From Schistocerca nitens (taxonomy: Eukaryota > Arthropoda > Insecta > Orthoptera > Acrididae): a DNA stretch of 64,000 nucleotides. The notes beneath the pieces are model-generated. The model was given only the letters and a program-made list of their open reading frames with translations, had not been told where the DNA came from and searched no databases. The stretch covers positions 103,464,269-103,528,268 of the forward strand of contig NC_064625.1 of assembly GCF_023898315.1 (NCBI RefSeq). The letters are read 5' to 3'. Positions 52,865 through 62,552 of the stretch are shown here, piece after piece (position 1 is the stretch's first letter; the number at the start of each line of letters is the position of its first letter). The translations under genes and the position numbers were made by a program.

Positions 52865-54286
52865 CACTCCTGGAAATTGAAATAAGAACACCGTGAATTC
52901 ATTGTCCCAGGAAGGGGAAACTTTATTGACACATTCCTGGGGTCAGATACATCACATGATCACACTGACAGAACCACAGGCACATAGACACAGGCAACAG
53001 AGCATGCACAATGTCGGCACTAGTACAGTGTATATCCACCTTTCGCAGCAATGCAGGCTGCTATTCTCCCATGGAGACGATCGTAGAGATGCTGGATGTA
53101 GTCCTGTGGAACGGCTTGCCATGCCATTTCCACCTGGCGCCTCAGTTGGACCAGCGTTCGTGCTGGACGTGCAGACCGCGTGAGACGACGCTTCATCCAG
53201 TCCCAAACATGCTCAATGGGGGACAGATCCGGAGATCTTGCTGGCCAGGGTAGTTGACTTACACCTTCTAGAGCACGTTGGGTGGCACGGGATACATGCG
53301 GACGTGCATTGTCCTGTTGGAACAGCAAGTTCCCTTGCCGGTCTAGGAATGGTAGAACGATGGGTTCGATGACGGTTTGGATGCACCGTGCACTATTCAG
53401 TGTCCCCTCGACGATCACCAGTGGTGTACGGCCAGTGTAGGAGATCGCTCCCCACACCATGATGCCGGGTGTTGGCCCTGTGTGCCTCGGTCGTATGCAG
53501 TCCTGATTGTGGCGCTCACCTGCACGGCGCCAAACACGCATACGACCATCATTGGCACCAAGGCAGAAGCGACTCTCATCGCTGAAGACGACACGTCTCC
53601 ATTCGTCCCTCCATTAACGCCTGTCGCGACACCACTGGAGGCGGGCTGCACGATGTTGGGGCGTGAGCGGAAGACGGCCTAACGGTGTGCGGGACCGTAG
53701 CCCAGCTTCATGGAGACGGTTGCGAATGGTCCTCGCCGATACCCCAGGAGCAACAGTGTTCCTAATTTGCTGGGAAGTGGCGGTGCGGTCCCCTACGGCA
53801 CTGCGTAGGATCCTACGGTCTTGGCGTGCATCCGTGCGTCGCTGCGGTCCGGTCCCAGGTCGACGGGCACGTGCACCTTCCGCCGACCACTGGCGACAAC
53901 ATCGATGTACTGTGGAGACCTCACGACCCACGTGTTGAGCAATTCGGCGGTACGTCCACCCGGCCTCCCGCATGCCCACTATACGCCCTCGCTCAAAGTC
54001 CGTCAACTGCACATACGGTTCACGTCCACGCTGTCGCGGCATGCTACCAGTGTTAAAGACTGCGATGGAGCTCCGTATGCCACGGCAAACTGGCTGACAC
54101 TGACGGCGGCGGTGCACAAATGCTGCGCAGCTAGCGCCATTCGACGGCCAACACCGCGGTTCCTGGTGTGTCCGCTGTGCCGTGCGTGTGATCATTGCTT
54201 GTACAGCCCTCTCGCAGTGTCCGGAGCAAGTATGGTGGGTCTGACACACCGGTGTCAATGTGTTCTTTTTTCCATTTCCAGGAGTG
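52865..54286 (-). mobile_element. Tc1-like transposon, family B, sister of the 16.9-kb copy
   Basis: Minus-strand, 1422 bp, with the same termini and TA duplications (52863-52864, 54287-54288). Close identity with 16895-18314 throughout, including non-coding ends. Confidence 0.95.
53020..54042 (-). pseudogene. Family B Tc1-like transposase with a single in-frame stop
   Basis: Starts at the same MPRQRGREP Met (54042). It differs from the intact copy by a few residues (for example RNTVAP for RDTVAP, RCIQTV for RYIQTV, PTPGIM for PTPAIM) and by a GAA-to-TAA change at the Glu of DRREW (about 53614), which ends translation near residue 143. All three catalytic residues lie beyond it. Otherwise the frame is open to 53020. 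Confidence 0.93.
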
Positions 54287-54363
54287 TATATTGGACGGAA
54301 TATTGGATCACATCTTTGATCAAATCTTTGACAAAGAAATTTGATACTGTAATACCGGCCTTA

Positions 54364-54654
54364 CGCCACGCGATGGCAGGCTTCTCAAGCCCCTTTTGCA
54401 CTATCAGGTCTGTTGTCTACGTTGGCTACTCGAGGAAAAGTGAGTGTGCTGCAGCGCCCCTGCCGTTTTCTTCGCGTACTGAATGTCATCTCATCTGTCT
54501 CGACTGTCGACGTCAGCACCAAAACAGCGTACGTTGCGACAACTGTCCGCTGTGCAGTGAAAGTGAGGTTATGAGTTTATGTCCTTCTTATGAAAAAATC
54601 AAAATACAGTGTCGAAGCGTAGGAACAAACGATGATAGTACGATTTATTAACGC
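54364..54654. other. Right flank of the Harbinger element
   Basis: The first ~100 bases continue the CpG-richer composition of 50976-51337. A donor-like 'aaagtgagt' is near 54438. No ORF claimed. The antisense-looking frame that runs through here is the shadow of the Tc1-like element. Confidence 0.35.
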
Positions 54655-55222
54655 CCGAAGCAAAATTCGTAGTCGATATGAAGCAGAGAGGATGTAAAAT
54701 GTAGACTGGCAATGGCAAGGAAAGCGTTTCTGAAGAAGAGAAATTTGTTGACCTCGAGTATAGATTTGTCAGGAAGTCGTTTATGAAAGTATTTGTATGG
54801 ACTGTGGCCATGTATGGAAGTGAAACGTGGACGATAAATAGTTCAGACAAGAAGAGAGTAGAAGCTTTCGAAATGTGGTGCTACAAAAGAATGCTGAAGA
54901 TCAGATGGGTAGATCACATATTTAATGCATAGGATTGGGGAGAAGAGAAATTTGTAGCACAACCTGACCAGAAGAAGGGATCGGTTGGTAGGACATAATC
55001 TGAGGCATCAAGGGATCACCAATTTAGTAGCCTATTGGAGGGCAGCGTGGAGAGTAAAAATCATAGAGGGAGACCAAGAGATGAATACACTAAACACATT
55101 CGGAAAGATATAGGTTGCAGTAGGTACTGGGAGATGAAGAAGCTTGCACAGGATAAAGTAGCATGGAGAGCTGCATCAAACCAGTCTCTGGGCTGAAGAC
55201 CACAACAACAACAACAACATGA
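54655..55222 (+). pseudogene. RTE-like LINE 3' end
   Basis: Plus-strand copy of the C-terminal region ('actggcaatggcaaggaaag', 'gaaatgtggtgctacaaaag'), ending in 'gaagaccacaacaacaacaa' (3' tail). Multiple stops. The terminal CAA-type repeat matches the other family members. Confidence 0.85.
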
Positions 55223-55876
55223 TGGACAAACTGCGCATGGTAAATTATCTATACTCGTGGGAACTGAAAGAATAGGAAAAGTGTTGTCCAAACATTTCAC
55301 AACGTACACATGCGTTCGCTCGAGGAAAAATGTACCTGCAAAAACAACAAATTATAGCTAGAACGCAGTAGAATGCGACCTTTTACTTTATCCTTCGTAT
55401 CTTGTTCTATTGCTACCTGCGAAATAACATCGAACATTATTTTTTGGTGAAAGAACTGTGACTTTTTTATTACTGAAATAAATAATTTTCTTCTTGTCCT
55501 TCTTCTGCTTCTGCTTTTACTGTGTCGTCCTTCCACTTAAGTGATTTTCTGATCATCTTCTGCAATAGGTTTTCGCTCCGAATATCTTCTCATTGGTCCT
55601 GATCTTTTTTTGGCATTACTCGTTTGTAGATACTATTTCTGTTGTTTGTCGTTTGCCTACTGTTGGCTTAAATCGTATTTTTATGTTTTTCAGTTTCTTT
55701 AAATTTTCTGTTTTGTTTTGCCTATCACCCAGGGTTAAGTGTCCAGATGGCTCCAAGCACTACGGTACTTAACATCTGAGATTATCAGTCCCCTAGACTT
55801 ACAGCTACTTAAACGTAACTAACCTAAGGATATCACACACATCCATGCCCGAGGCAGGTTTCGAACCTGGGACCGT

Positions 55877-55907
<31 letters not shown>

Positions 55908-56275
55908 CGGTTCCGGACTGAAGCGCCCAGAACCGCCCGGCCACAGCGGTCGGTTAATTGTAGCTCTTTCATGTCCTCCCTGTTTTCCTTCTTCCATTCT
56001 GCTTGTTTCTACATGTTACAAAGTGAGACAAAAAAAAAAATATCCTTTTTTCCGGATGATATCTGTAAGGGGCTCCAGTTCACTGTACACCACATCGTTT
56101 GGCGCTATCCACCCTTCTCCATCTTTTTGATATTTCTTGTTTATGAATGTTCTAGTTAGTCTCTTCTCAGATTTTAGGATTTTGTCGATTCTGTTTTTCT
56201 TGTTGGCTTTGAAAAGAGTTTTACTTCCGTATGTCGCCTCTGATGAAACCACCGTCTTGTTGTAAAATTATTTTC
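55223..56275 (-). pseudogene. LINE C-terminal remnant, interrupted by a SINE
   Basis: The frame at 56252-56016 (TYGSKTLFKANKKNRIDKIL, then RLTRTFINKKYQKD) aligns in style with the YGAEKLILNRKKDIQEI...RKVIRKILGP block of the 49.5-kb LINE, from a different family. Basic sequence before the SINE (about 55500-55735) fits its tail. The first 270 bases (55223-55495) are unassigned. Confidence 0.5.
55743..55953 (-). repeat. tRNA-derived SINE with an internal (CAG)n expansion
   Basis: Minus copy, normal body, with the head interrupted by a (CAG)n run of about 10 units at 55877-55907, where other copies read 'gaccgtagcagcgcggtt' or similar. Probable TSD ggttaa.tgt at 55733-55742 and 55952-55961 (one mismatch). 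Confidence 0.88.
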
Positions 56276-57079
56276 ATTGCAATATTTGTATCAATTTGCG
56301 CTCTTATCGTGGGCAGTGTAGGCTTTTTCTCTGTAAAACATAAATACCTTTTCATTTGAGACGTTTTCTCTCTCATGAAGCCAAACACTAGTAGCTAAAC
56401 CACTAGTACCTTAGGTAACTTTTCAACGCCTCACGAAAATAGCACAGTACAGTTTAAGAAGATACGAAATCCAGTTCTGTAATAGGAGTGACTTCGGCCA
56501 GAATATAATTTTAGCAGATGCCGCCTCAGTTCGCTGTTACTGCGCATCGGCAGTGTGCAGCACTCTCTGAATATTAGAACTCCACGCTCGGCACATTCTG
56601 TGTGCTATTGACGTCACAGAGGCACTCGCTTCCCGGTTGGCTCACACGCGGGCACGAAAGGCACACGCACTCTTGAGTAGTCGATTCCGACCAGAAAGTC
56701 GTCCGCGTAAAACGGGCTTAACGTCTCAGTAGACATGAGAAATTGTCACCAAACTATGAAGACGGTCATCCGTTTCCAATTTCCAGTTTGCCTATCTAAT
56801 AGCTTTCAGGGCCAACAAAAATTTGATTTTAAATATTCCGCAGCATTATTTGCCGAATTAAAAAATTTAAAATACTGTCATAATGTGCTCGTTAAGAAGT
56901 ACAATTTTATGTTGAAAGTTTAACAGAAGTATTGAAGTGAGAAACAATGTCTTCAAGCCCTGTGACTGACGGCGTTTATGCATCCAGTATTTAAGAATGA
57001 GAACGCTTAGCGATTTCCAGCAGACTTTAAACTTACGCAAAGCATTTTCTCGCTGACACCTCTCCCCCTCCCCCCCCCC
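56276..57079. other. Unassigned stretch
   Basis: No supportable ORF or recognised element. Ends in a C-rich run (57060-57083). Confidence 0.4.
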
Positions 57080-57089
57080 CCTCCAGTCT

Positions 57090-57289
57090 CTAATGGTTCA
57101 AGTGGCTCTGGGCAATATGAGACTTACCATCTGAGGTCATCAATCCCCTAGAACTTAGAACTACTTAAACCTAGCTAACCTAAGGCCATCACACACATCC
57201 ATGCCCGAGGCAGGATTCGAACCTGCGACCGTAGCGGTCGCGTGGTTCCAGACTGAAGCGCCTAGAACCGCTCGGCCACACTGGCCGGC
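57090..57289 (-). repeat. tRNA-derived SINE, main family
   Basis: Full-length minus copy with more point changes than average ('gggcaatatgagac'). The imperfect 10-bp duplication cctccagtct/cctcccgtct (57080-57089, 57290-57299) suggests an older insertion. Confidence 0.88.
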
Positions 57290-57440
57290 CCTCCCGTCTG
57301 CTCCCCCCACACACAAAATGATGAACAGAAAAAAGTTTACCGCCTGCTACAGTTTCGCTGTCGGTGCAGTACAACTTCAGCATCACACATGACGTTTTAA
57401 TTTATTACTGCTTTGGTACTAACTCTATTTGAACACAGTC

Positions 57441-57631
57441 GCCGCCCGGAGTGGCCGAGTGGTTCTAGGCGCTACAGTCTGGAACCGCGTGACCGCTACG
57501 GTCGCAGGTTCGAATGCTGCCTCGGGCATGGATGTGTGTGATGTCCTTAGGTTAGTTAGGTTTAAGTAGTTCTATGTCTAGGGGACTGATGACCACAGCA
57601 GTTAAGTCCCATAGTGCTCAGAGCCAATTGC
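57441..57631 (+). repeat. tRNA-derived SINE, main family
   Basis: Full length. Head 'gccgcccggagtggccgagt'. The 9-bp TSD aacacagtc is at 57432-57440 and 57632-57640. Confidence 0.92.
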
Positions 57632-57664
57632 AACACAGTCAGCAGACAGTATCCCCATATACTA

Positions 57665-57857
57665 GTCGGCCTTTGTGGCCGAGCGGTTCTACGTGCTTCA
57701 TTCTGGAACCGCGCGATCGCTACGGTCGCAGTTTCGAATCCTGCCTCGGGCTTGGATGTGTGTGGTGTCCTTGGGTTAGTTAGGTTTAAGTAGTTTTAAG
57801 TTCTAGGGGACTGATGACCTCAGATGTTAAGTCCCGTAGTGCTCAGAGCCATTTGAA
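57665..57857 (+). repeat. tRNA-derived SINE, main family
   Basis: Full length, with head changes ('ttctacgtgcttcattctgg'). The 11-bp TSD cccatatacta is at 57654-57664 and 57858-57868. It lies 33 bases from the previous copy as an independent insertion. Confidence 0.93.
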
Positions 57858-58075
57858 CCCATATACTACTTAATGTGCGTGCAGTACTATAACGTCGTGG
57901 GTCATACAGTTCAGTAGATATCATGTCATAAAAATTGACACGTTTCAAAAAGTTGCTTTTGCGTTAAACGGAGCGTAGATTATCCACAGTATATTCATCC
58001 ATTGTTTCAGAATGAGAGCACTACCGGCTTCTAAGCAAATTTCAATTCTTTTCTAGACTTTTCTCGCATATGTTG

Positions 58076-58250
58076 TTGGTTAGTTGTTTTGGGGGAGGAG
58101 ACCAAACAGCGATGTTGTCGGTCTCATCGGATTAGGGAAGAATGGGGAAGGAAGTCGGCCGTACCCTTTCAAAGGAACTATCCCGACATTTGCCTGAAGC
58201 GATTTAGGGGCATAATGCAAAACCTAAATCAGGATGGCTGGGCGCATACG
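58076..58250 (-). repeat. Second-family SINE, truncated
   Basis: Minus copy: tail side 'ttgttttgggggaggagacc', body 'cctaaatcaggatggc', lost tRNA head. Several indels. Confidence 0.75.
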
Positions 58251-58255
58251 TGCTT

Positions 58256-59338
58256 AACGTTGAATATTGAACATTGAAACGTCCCCTTTGAAAAATTTAT
58301 TAATTACTGTGCTTGTAAACCCCTTACGTTATTTGAGTTTCAAACAGCTGAGCAAAACTGAACGTACTCAGACAGTTCTCTCTTTACTTATTCTGATCAA
58401 CACTAAACTGACACACAGTATTTTTAGCGCAACGCAGTCTGACTTTCAATAATCCCTACAAAAGAATATCCCTGAGTAACAATTACCTATACTTTTCATG
58501 AATCACTTACCTCATAAAAAATCTTCTTACATGAACTACTGCAATACAGCGAGCGCCAATACTGCCAGCTAAATAAAAGATTCTATCTACTTAACGCACT
58601 AACTACTGATAGTCATAGTTTGCAAATGAAAGATTTTGATAGAGAACAAACAATGTATTTACCTTAATAATGTTCAAAAGTCATAATATATCCATCTTTA
58701 CAAATTTCCTTTTTCTGGCGGACACACGTCCATCTCGTCCGCTTACAGTGACCTCTCAAAACTCTGGCATTTCTCTCGCCACATCCACCACTGCTGGCGG
58801 CTCACCTCCAACTGCACAACGCTACGCGCTGTTCACATCCAACTGCCCAACACTACAATAGCAAGTATTCCAACAATGCAAACCAGCCACAGACTGCACA
58901 CAGCGCAGTCAGTGATTTTCATACAGAGCGCTACGTGGCGTTCCCAACATAAAAACCTAAACAGCCTACTAACAACATGTTATCTCACTTGTAAAGTAAT
59001 CGGACGTTTGAAGGTGTTTTGTACGCGGCTGATCCTTTAAAGAACCGAGGGTTTACTGCTTTTACGGAACGTACAAGTTGAGCTTCGCAGCTCTCGGTTG
59101 CGCTGTTGCGTGATCTGCATTCTGCCAGGCCACGTGTTCTCTGGCCGTGAAAACTGCAATCAGTTGCATCTCGCAGCAGCGCGTGAACATCCGGCGGACG
59201 ATGTTCCTACAGCACCGGCCGTACTCCCACGTATGTTTGTCAGCCGTGCAGTGTGGCGCCCCAGTCAGGCACAGACCTGGCATTTGGGTCATCGGCTGTT
59301 CACATCCCAGTGCGGCCATCCGTATTTTTAGCTTTACG
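58256..59338. other. Unassigned stretch, possibly a repeat of unknown class
   Basis: 58265-58985 is AT-rich, stop-rich and internally uniform ('gaaacgtcccctttgaaaaa' at its start), which feels like a dispersed repeat, but there are no terminal repeats, duplications or domains to classify it. 59000-59338 is unassigned. Confidence 0.3.
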
Positions 59339-59350
59339 CGATTACCCAGA

Positions 59351-59549
59351 GCCGGCCGGAGTGGCCGAGCGGTTCTAGGCGCTACAGTCTGGAACCGCGC
59401 GACCGCTACGGATGCAGGTTCGAAACCTGCCTCGGGCACGGATGTGTGTGACGTCCTTAGGTTAGTTAGGTTTACGTAGTTCTGGGTTTTAGGGGACTGA
59501 TGACCTCAGATGTTAAGTCCCATAATGCTTACAGCGATTTGAACCATTT
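59351..59549 (+). repeat. tRNA-derived SINE, main family
   Basis: Full length. The 11-bp TSD gattacccaga/gattagccaga is at 59340-59350 and 59550-59560 (one mismatch). Confidence 0.92.
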
Positions 59550-59802
59550 GATTAGCCAGAGGTGGAGCGATGCGGTATTGGCTTGTTCAGTTTGTGAAGC
59601 TATTGCTCTCGAATAAATCACCCAATTTATTCATAAATTTTAATCATTTGTTTGTCTGTACATGTACGTTAATCCTACCCATTTCCATCCCATTTAGATA
59701 ATGAATTCGTGGTGTGTCAGTTTTTTTCATAGAATGTAAACAAAACACGTGAGGTAATACTGACCCTACGACTTCTCTTAGAAGATGTTGTTGTTGTGGT
59801 CT

Positions 59803-60333
59803 TCAGTCCTGAGACTGGTTTGATGCAGCTCTCCATGCTACTCTATCCTGTGCAAGCTTCTTCATCTCCCAGTACCTACTGCAACCTACATCCTTCTGAA
59901 TCTGCTTAGTGTATTGATCTCTTGGTCTCCCTCTACGATTTTTACCCTCCACGCTGCCCTCCAATGCTAAATTTGTGATCCCTTGATGCCTCAAAACATG
60001 TCCTACCAACCGATCCCTTCTTCTAGTCAAGTTGTGCCACAAACTTCTCTTCTCCCCAATCCTATTCAATACCTCCTCATTAGTTACGTGATCTACCCAC
60101 CTTATCTTCAGCATTCTTCTGTAGCACCACATTTCGAAAGTTTCTACTCTCTTCATGTCGAAACTGGTTATCGTCCATGTTTCACTTCCATACATGGCTA
60201 CACTCCATACAAATACTTTCAGAAACGACTTCCTGACACTTAAATCTATACTCGATGTTAACAAATTTCTCTTCTTCAGAAACGATTTCCTTGCCATTGC
60301 CAGTCTACATTTAATATCCTCTCTACTTCGACC
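59803..60333 (-). pseudogene. LINE reverse transcriptase C-terminus
   Basis: SREDIKCRLAMARKSFLKKRN, RKSFLKVFVWSVAMYGSETW, MWCYRRMLKIRWVDHVTNEE and RRGRPRDQYTKQIQKDVGCS are open in one frame of about 177 codons. The upstream part of the same frame (to 60441) reads antisense through viral DNA and is not LINE protein. Confidence 0.88.
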
Positions 60334-60362
60334 GGTGGTATAATGAGGCCTTTCGGTCCAAA

Positions 60363-60887
60363 ATGGTACGTAAGAAGCAGTTGTATCTGTATGGAGACAC
60401 GAATATCGGCAAGTCCTCTCTGATCGAGAAAGTTGTATCACGTAAGCAACATATGTATATGCCGTACTGTTCCGAATTCGGATTTGGCGGATATGACGGT
60501 CGTATACATCATGTAATTTTGTTTGAGGAATTTGATTGGCTGAGGTGGCGTCCCTATGCGTCTATACTGAAGCGAATTGTGGAAGGGCGGCCTGTTACCG
60601 TCAATGTTAAAAACAAACCTGGTATGACAATCAAGCATAGGGGACTTGTCATATTTGTTTCAAATGAATTCAATGTAGGAGATGAAGCGTTGATATCTAG
60701 GTTACAAGTTGTACACGCGGATTGTCACATTGTGCATTGTCTTAATGTTAAGGAGGAGATGGCGTGGGACCCGTCGGATTGTGAAGCCGAGGAAGAGGTT
60801 GTATGCATATCGTCGGGTGAGGATGATGAACAGACTTCGCCGTGCGCGTCCGAGGCGATGGATACGCCGACGGAACACTCTGACTAG
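60363..60887 (+). CDS. Rep-like superfamily-3 helicase, C-terminal part (endogenous viral)
   Basis: In viruses of this group Rep nicks the origin and unwinds DNA. Here only the ATPase/helicase half is present. In-frame sequence extends upstream to the junction, so the Met at 60363 is internal, not the viral start. Walker A is GDTNIGKS (residues 11-18), the Walker B-like block is HHVILFEEFDW (about 48-58) and the motif C-like block is LVIFVSNEF (about 95-103), followed by an Arg-containing SRLQVVH. The last 45 residues are strongly acidic. No stop or frameshift occurs in 175 codons. Confidence 0.78.
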   Translation: MVRKKQLYLYGDTNIGKSSLIEKVVSRKQHMYMPYCSEFGFGGYDGRIHHVILFEEFDWLRWRPYASILKRIVEGRPVTVNVKNKPGMTIKHRGLVIFVSNEFNVGDEALISRLQVVHADCHIVHCLNVKEEMAWDPSDCEAEEEVVCISSGEDDEQTSPCASEAMDTPTEHSD

Positions 60888-61208
60888 ACCGTATTTTGGT
60901 CGTATGTGTAGATGGCGAACGGAGTACACTCAGTCAGATGTTGTTCGGTTTGAGTATGGAAAGATGGGGGCAGTTGAGAAATATGATGAGAATGCACATA
61001 ACTTTTCAAAACTGAATGAATATGATATAAGAGACGAGTTTAAATTCTTTGCGAATAAGTATAATGGTGTTATCATTAACAAGATCGTAACATATGTTTA
61101 TAGAGTGAATGTAAGGGTGGAGAGATTAACATTAGACGATAGAGCTAACAAAAAAATATTTGAGGACCAAGGAGCACTGGAGAAAGTTACAATTGCATGT
61201 AGTAACAA
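60745..61208 (+). CDS. Capsid-like protein, N-terminal part (endogenous viral)
   Basis: The likely start is the Met of MLRRRWRGTRR at 60745. An earlier in-frame Met at 60709 is followed by hydrophobic residues and is less capsid-like. Residues 1-45 are extremely Arg-rich, as in circovirus-like capsids, where this region binds DNA and enters the nucleus. The rest (YTQSDVVRFEYGKMGAVEKY..., NKIVTYVYRVNVRVERL) could be the first strands of a jelly roll. It overlaps the Rep frame by 143 bases in the +1 frame. The frame continues past 61208 to a stop at 61246-61248 in LINE-derived sequence, so the natural C-terminus is missing. Confidence 0.65.
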
Positions 61209-61440
61209 ATTTTGCTCCCTAAATAGCAAAACTCCTTTACTACTTTAAGTGTCTCACTTCCTAATCTAATCCCCTCAGCATCACCCGATTTAATTTGACT
61301 ACATTCCATTATGCTCGTTTTGCTTTTGTTGATGTTCATCTTATATCCTCCTTTCAAGACACTGTCCATTCCGTTCAACTGCTCTTCCAAGTCCTTTGCT
61401 GTCTCTGACAGAATTACAATGTCATCGGCGAACCTTAGAA
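61209..61440 (-). pseudogene. LINE RT segment beyond the viral insert
   Basis: On the minus strand it reads LRFADDIVILSETAKDLEEQ, then GYKMNINKSKTSIMEC, i.e. the catalytic box and following region, in the correct order relative to 59803-60333. This shows that the virus split one LINE copy. It ends at 61440 in a head-to-head junction with the next copy. Confidence 0.88.
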
Positions 61441-62552
61441 GATAGATTAAGAAAAGGCAAACTTCATTTCTAACATTTGTAGACTTAGAGAAAGCTTTAG
61501 ACAATGTTAACTGGAATACTCTCTTTCAAATTCTGAAGGTGGCAGGGGTAAAATACAGGGAGCGAAAGGCTATTTACAGTTTGTACAGAAACTACATGGC
61601 AGTTATAAGAGTCGAGGGGATGAAAGAGAAGCAGTGGTTGGGAAGGGAGTGAGACAGGGTTGTAGCCTCTCCCCGATGTTATTCAATCTGTATACTGAGC
61701 AAGCAGTTAAGGAAACAAAAGAAAATTTTGGAGTAGGTATTAAAATCCATGGAGAAGAAGTAAAAACTTTGAGGTTCGCCGATGACATTGTAATTCTGTC
61801 AGAGACAGCAAAGGACTTGGAAGAGCAGTTGAACGGTATGGACAGTGTCTTGAAAGGAGGATATAAGATGAACATCAACAAAAGCAAAACGAGGATAATG
61901 GAATGTAGTCGAATTAAATCGGGTGATGCTGAGGGAATTAGATTAAGAAATGAGACACTTAAAGTAGTGAAGGAGTTTTGTTATTTGGGGAGCAAAATAA
62001 CTGATGATGGTCGATGTAGAGAGGATATAAAATATAGACTGGCAATGGCAAGGAAAGCGTTTCTGAAGAAGAGAAATTTCTTAACGTCGAGTATCGATTT
62101 AAGTGTCAGGAAGTCGTTTCTGAGAGTATTTGTATGGATTGTAGCCATGTATGGAAGTGAAACATGGACGATAAATAGTTTGGACAAGAAGAGAATAGAA
62201 GCTTTCGAAATGTGGTGCTACAGAAGAATGCTGAAGATTAGATAGGTAGATCACATAACTAATGAGGAGGTATTTAACAGAATTGGAGAGAAGAGAAATT
62301 TGCGGCACAACTGGACTAGAAGAAGGGATCGGTTGGTAGGGCATATTCTGAGGCATGAAGGGATCACCAATTTAGTACTGGAGGGCAGCGTGGAGGGTAA
62401 AAATCGTAGAGAGAGACCAAGAAATGAATACACTTAGCAGATTCAGAAGGATGTAGGTTGCAGTAGGTACTGGGAGATGAAGAAGTTGCACAGGATAGAG
62501 TAGCGTGGAGAGCGGCATCGAACCAGTTTCTGAAGACCACAACAACAACAAC
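61441..62552 (+). pseudogene. RTE-like LINE, plus strand, head-to-head with the previous copy
   Basis: Begins 'ttagaagatagattaagaaa' in the RT finger region, then VAGVKYRERKAIYS, GVRQGCSLSPMLFNLYTEQ, LRFADDIVILSETAKD and RKSFLRVFVW..., open for about 203 codons (61634-62245). The C-terminal GRPR... region is frameshifted. The 3' tail 'ccacaacaacaacaacaa' ends near 62552. It provides the uninterrupted reference for the viral insertion site. Confidence 0.88.

Larger units (their letters stand above)
51341..54360. mobile_element. PIF/Harbinger transposon containing a LINE and a Tc1-like element
   Basis: Inverted ends 'ggccggtattacactatcaa' (51341) and '...ttgatactgtaataccggcc' (ending 54360), with the 3-bp TSD TTA (51338-51340, 54361-54363) typical of PIF/Harbinger. 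The subterminal region repeats 'tttgtcaaagat' and 'tttgatcaaa' motifs. It contains a LINE (about 51948-52785, minus) and a Tc1-like copy (52865-54286, minus). Confidence 0.9.
60334..61208 (+). mobile_element. Endogenous CRESS-DNA-virus-like genome fragment
   Basis: 875 bases unlike the LINE around it. It encodes, on the plus strand, the C-terminal helicase part of a Rep-like protein overlapped by the N-terminal part of a basic capsid-like protein. This matches a piece of a small circular Rep-encoding ssDNA virus genome (Cressdnaviricota) joined at random points. It lacks the Rep HUH endonuclease, the origin stem-loop and the capsid C-terminus. No direct repeats flank it, so double-strand-break repair is a likelier route than retrotransposition. 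The viral family cannot be assigned by eye. Confidence 0.8.
59783..61440 (-). mobile_element. RTE-like LINE (minus) carrying a viral insertion
   Basis: The 3' tail is at 59783-59802 (GTT-type). Coding sequence runs to 60333, is interrupted by 875 bases of viral DNA (60334-61208) and resumes to about 61440. Compared with the uninterrupted relative at 61634-62245, only about 10 bases are missing at the junction. Confidence 0.88.

Noticed and set aside
53821..54651. 276-codon plus-strand frame
   Set aside because: It is the antisense shadow of the family B Tc1-like transposase for most of its length. The same shadow appears opposite the 17-kb copy.
60334..61208. Parvovirus-derived origin for the viral piece
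   Set aside because: Parvovirus NS1 also has a superfamily-3 helicase, but the Arg-rich start of the second protein and the short spacing between helicase motifs fit circular Rep-encoding viruses better. Not formally excluded without a search.
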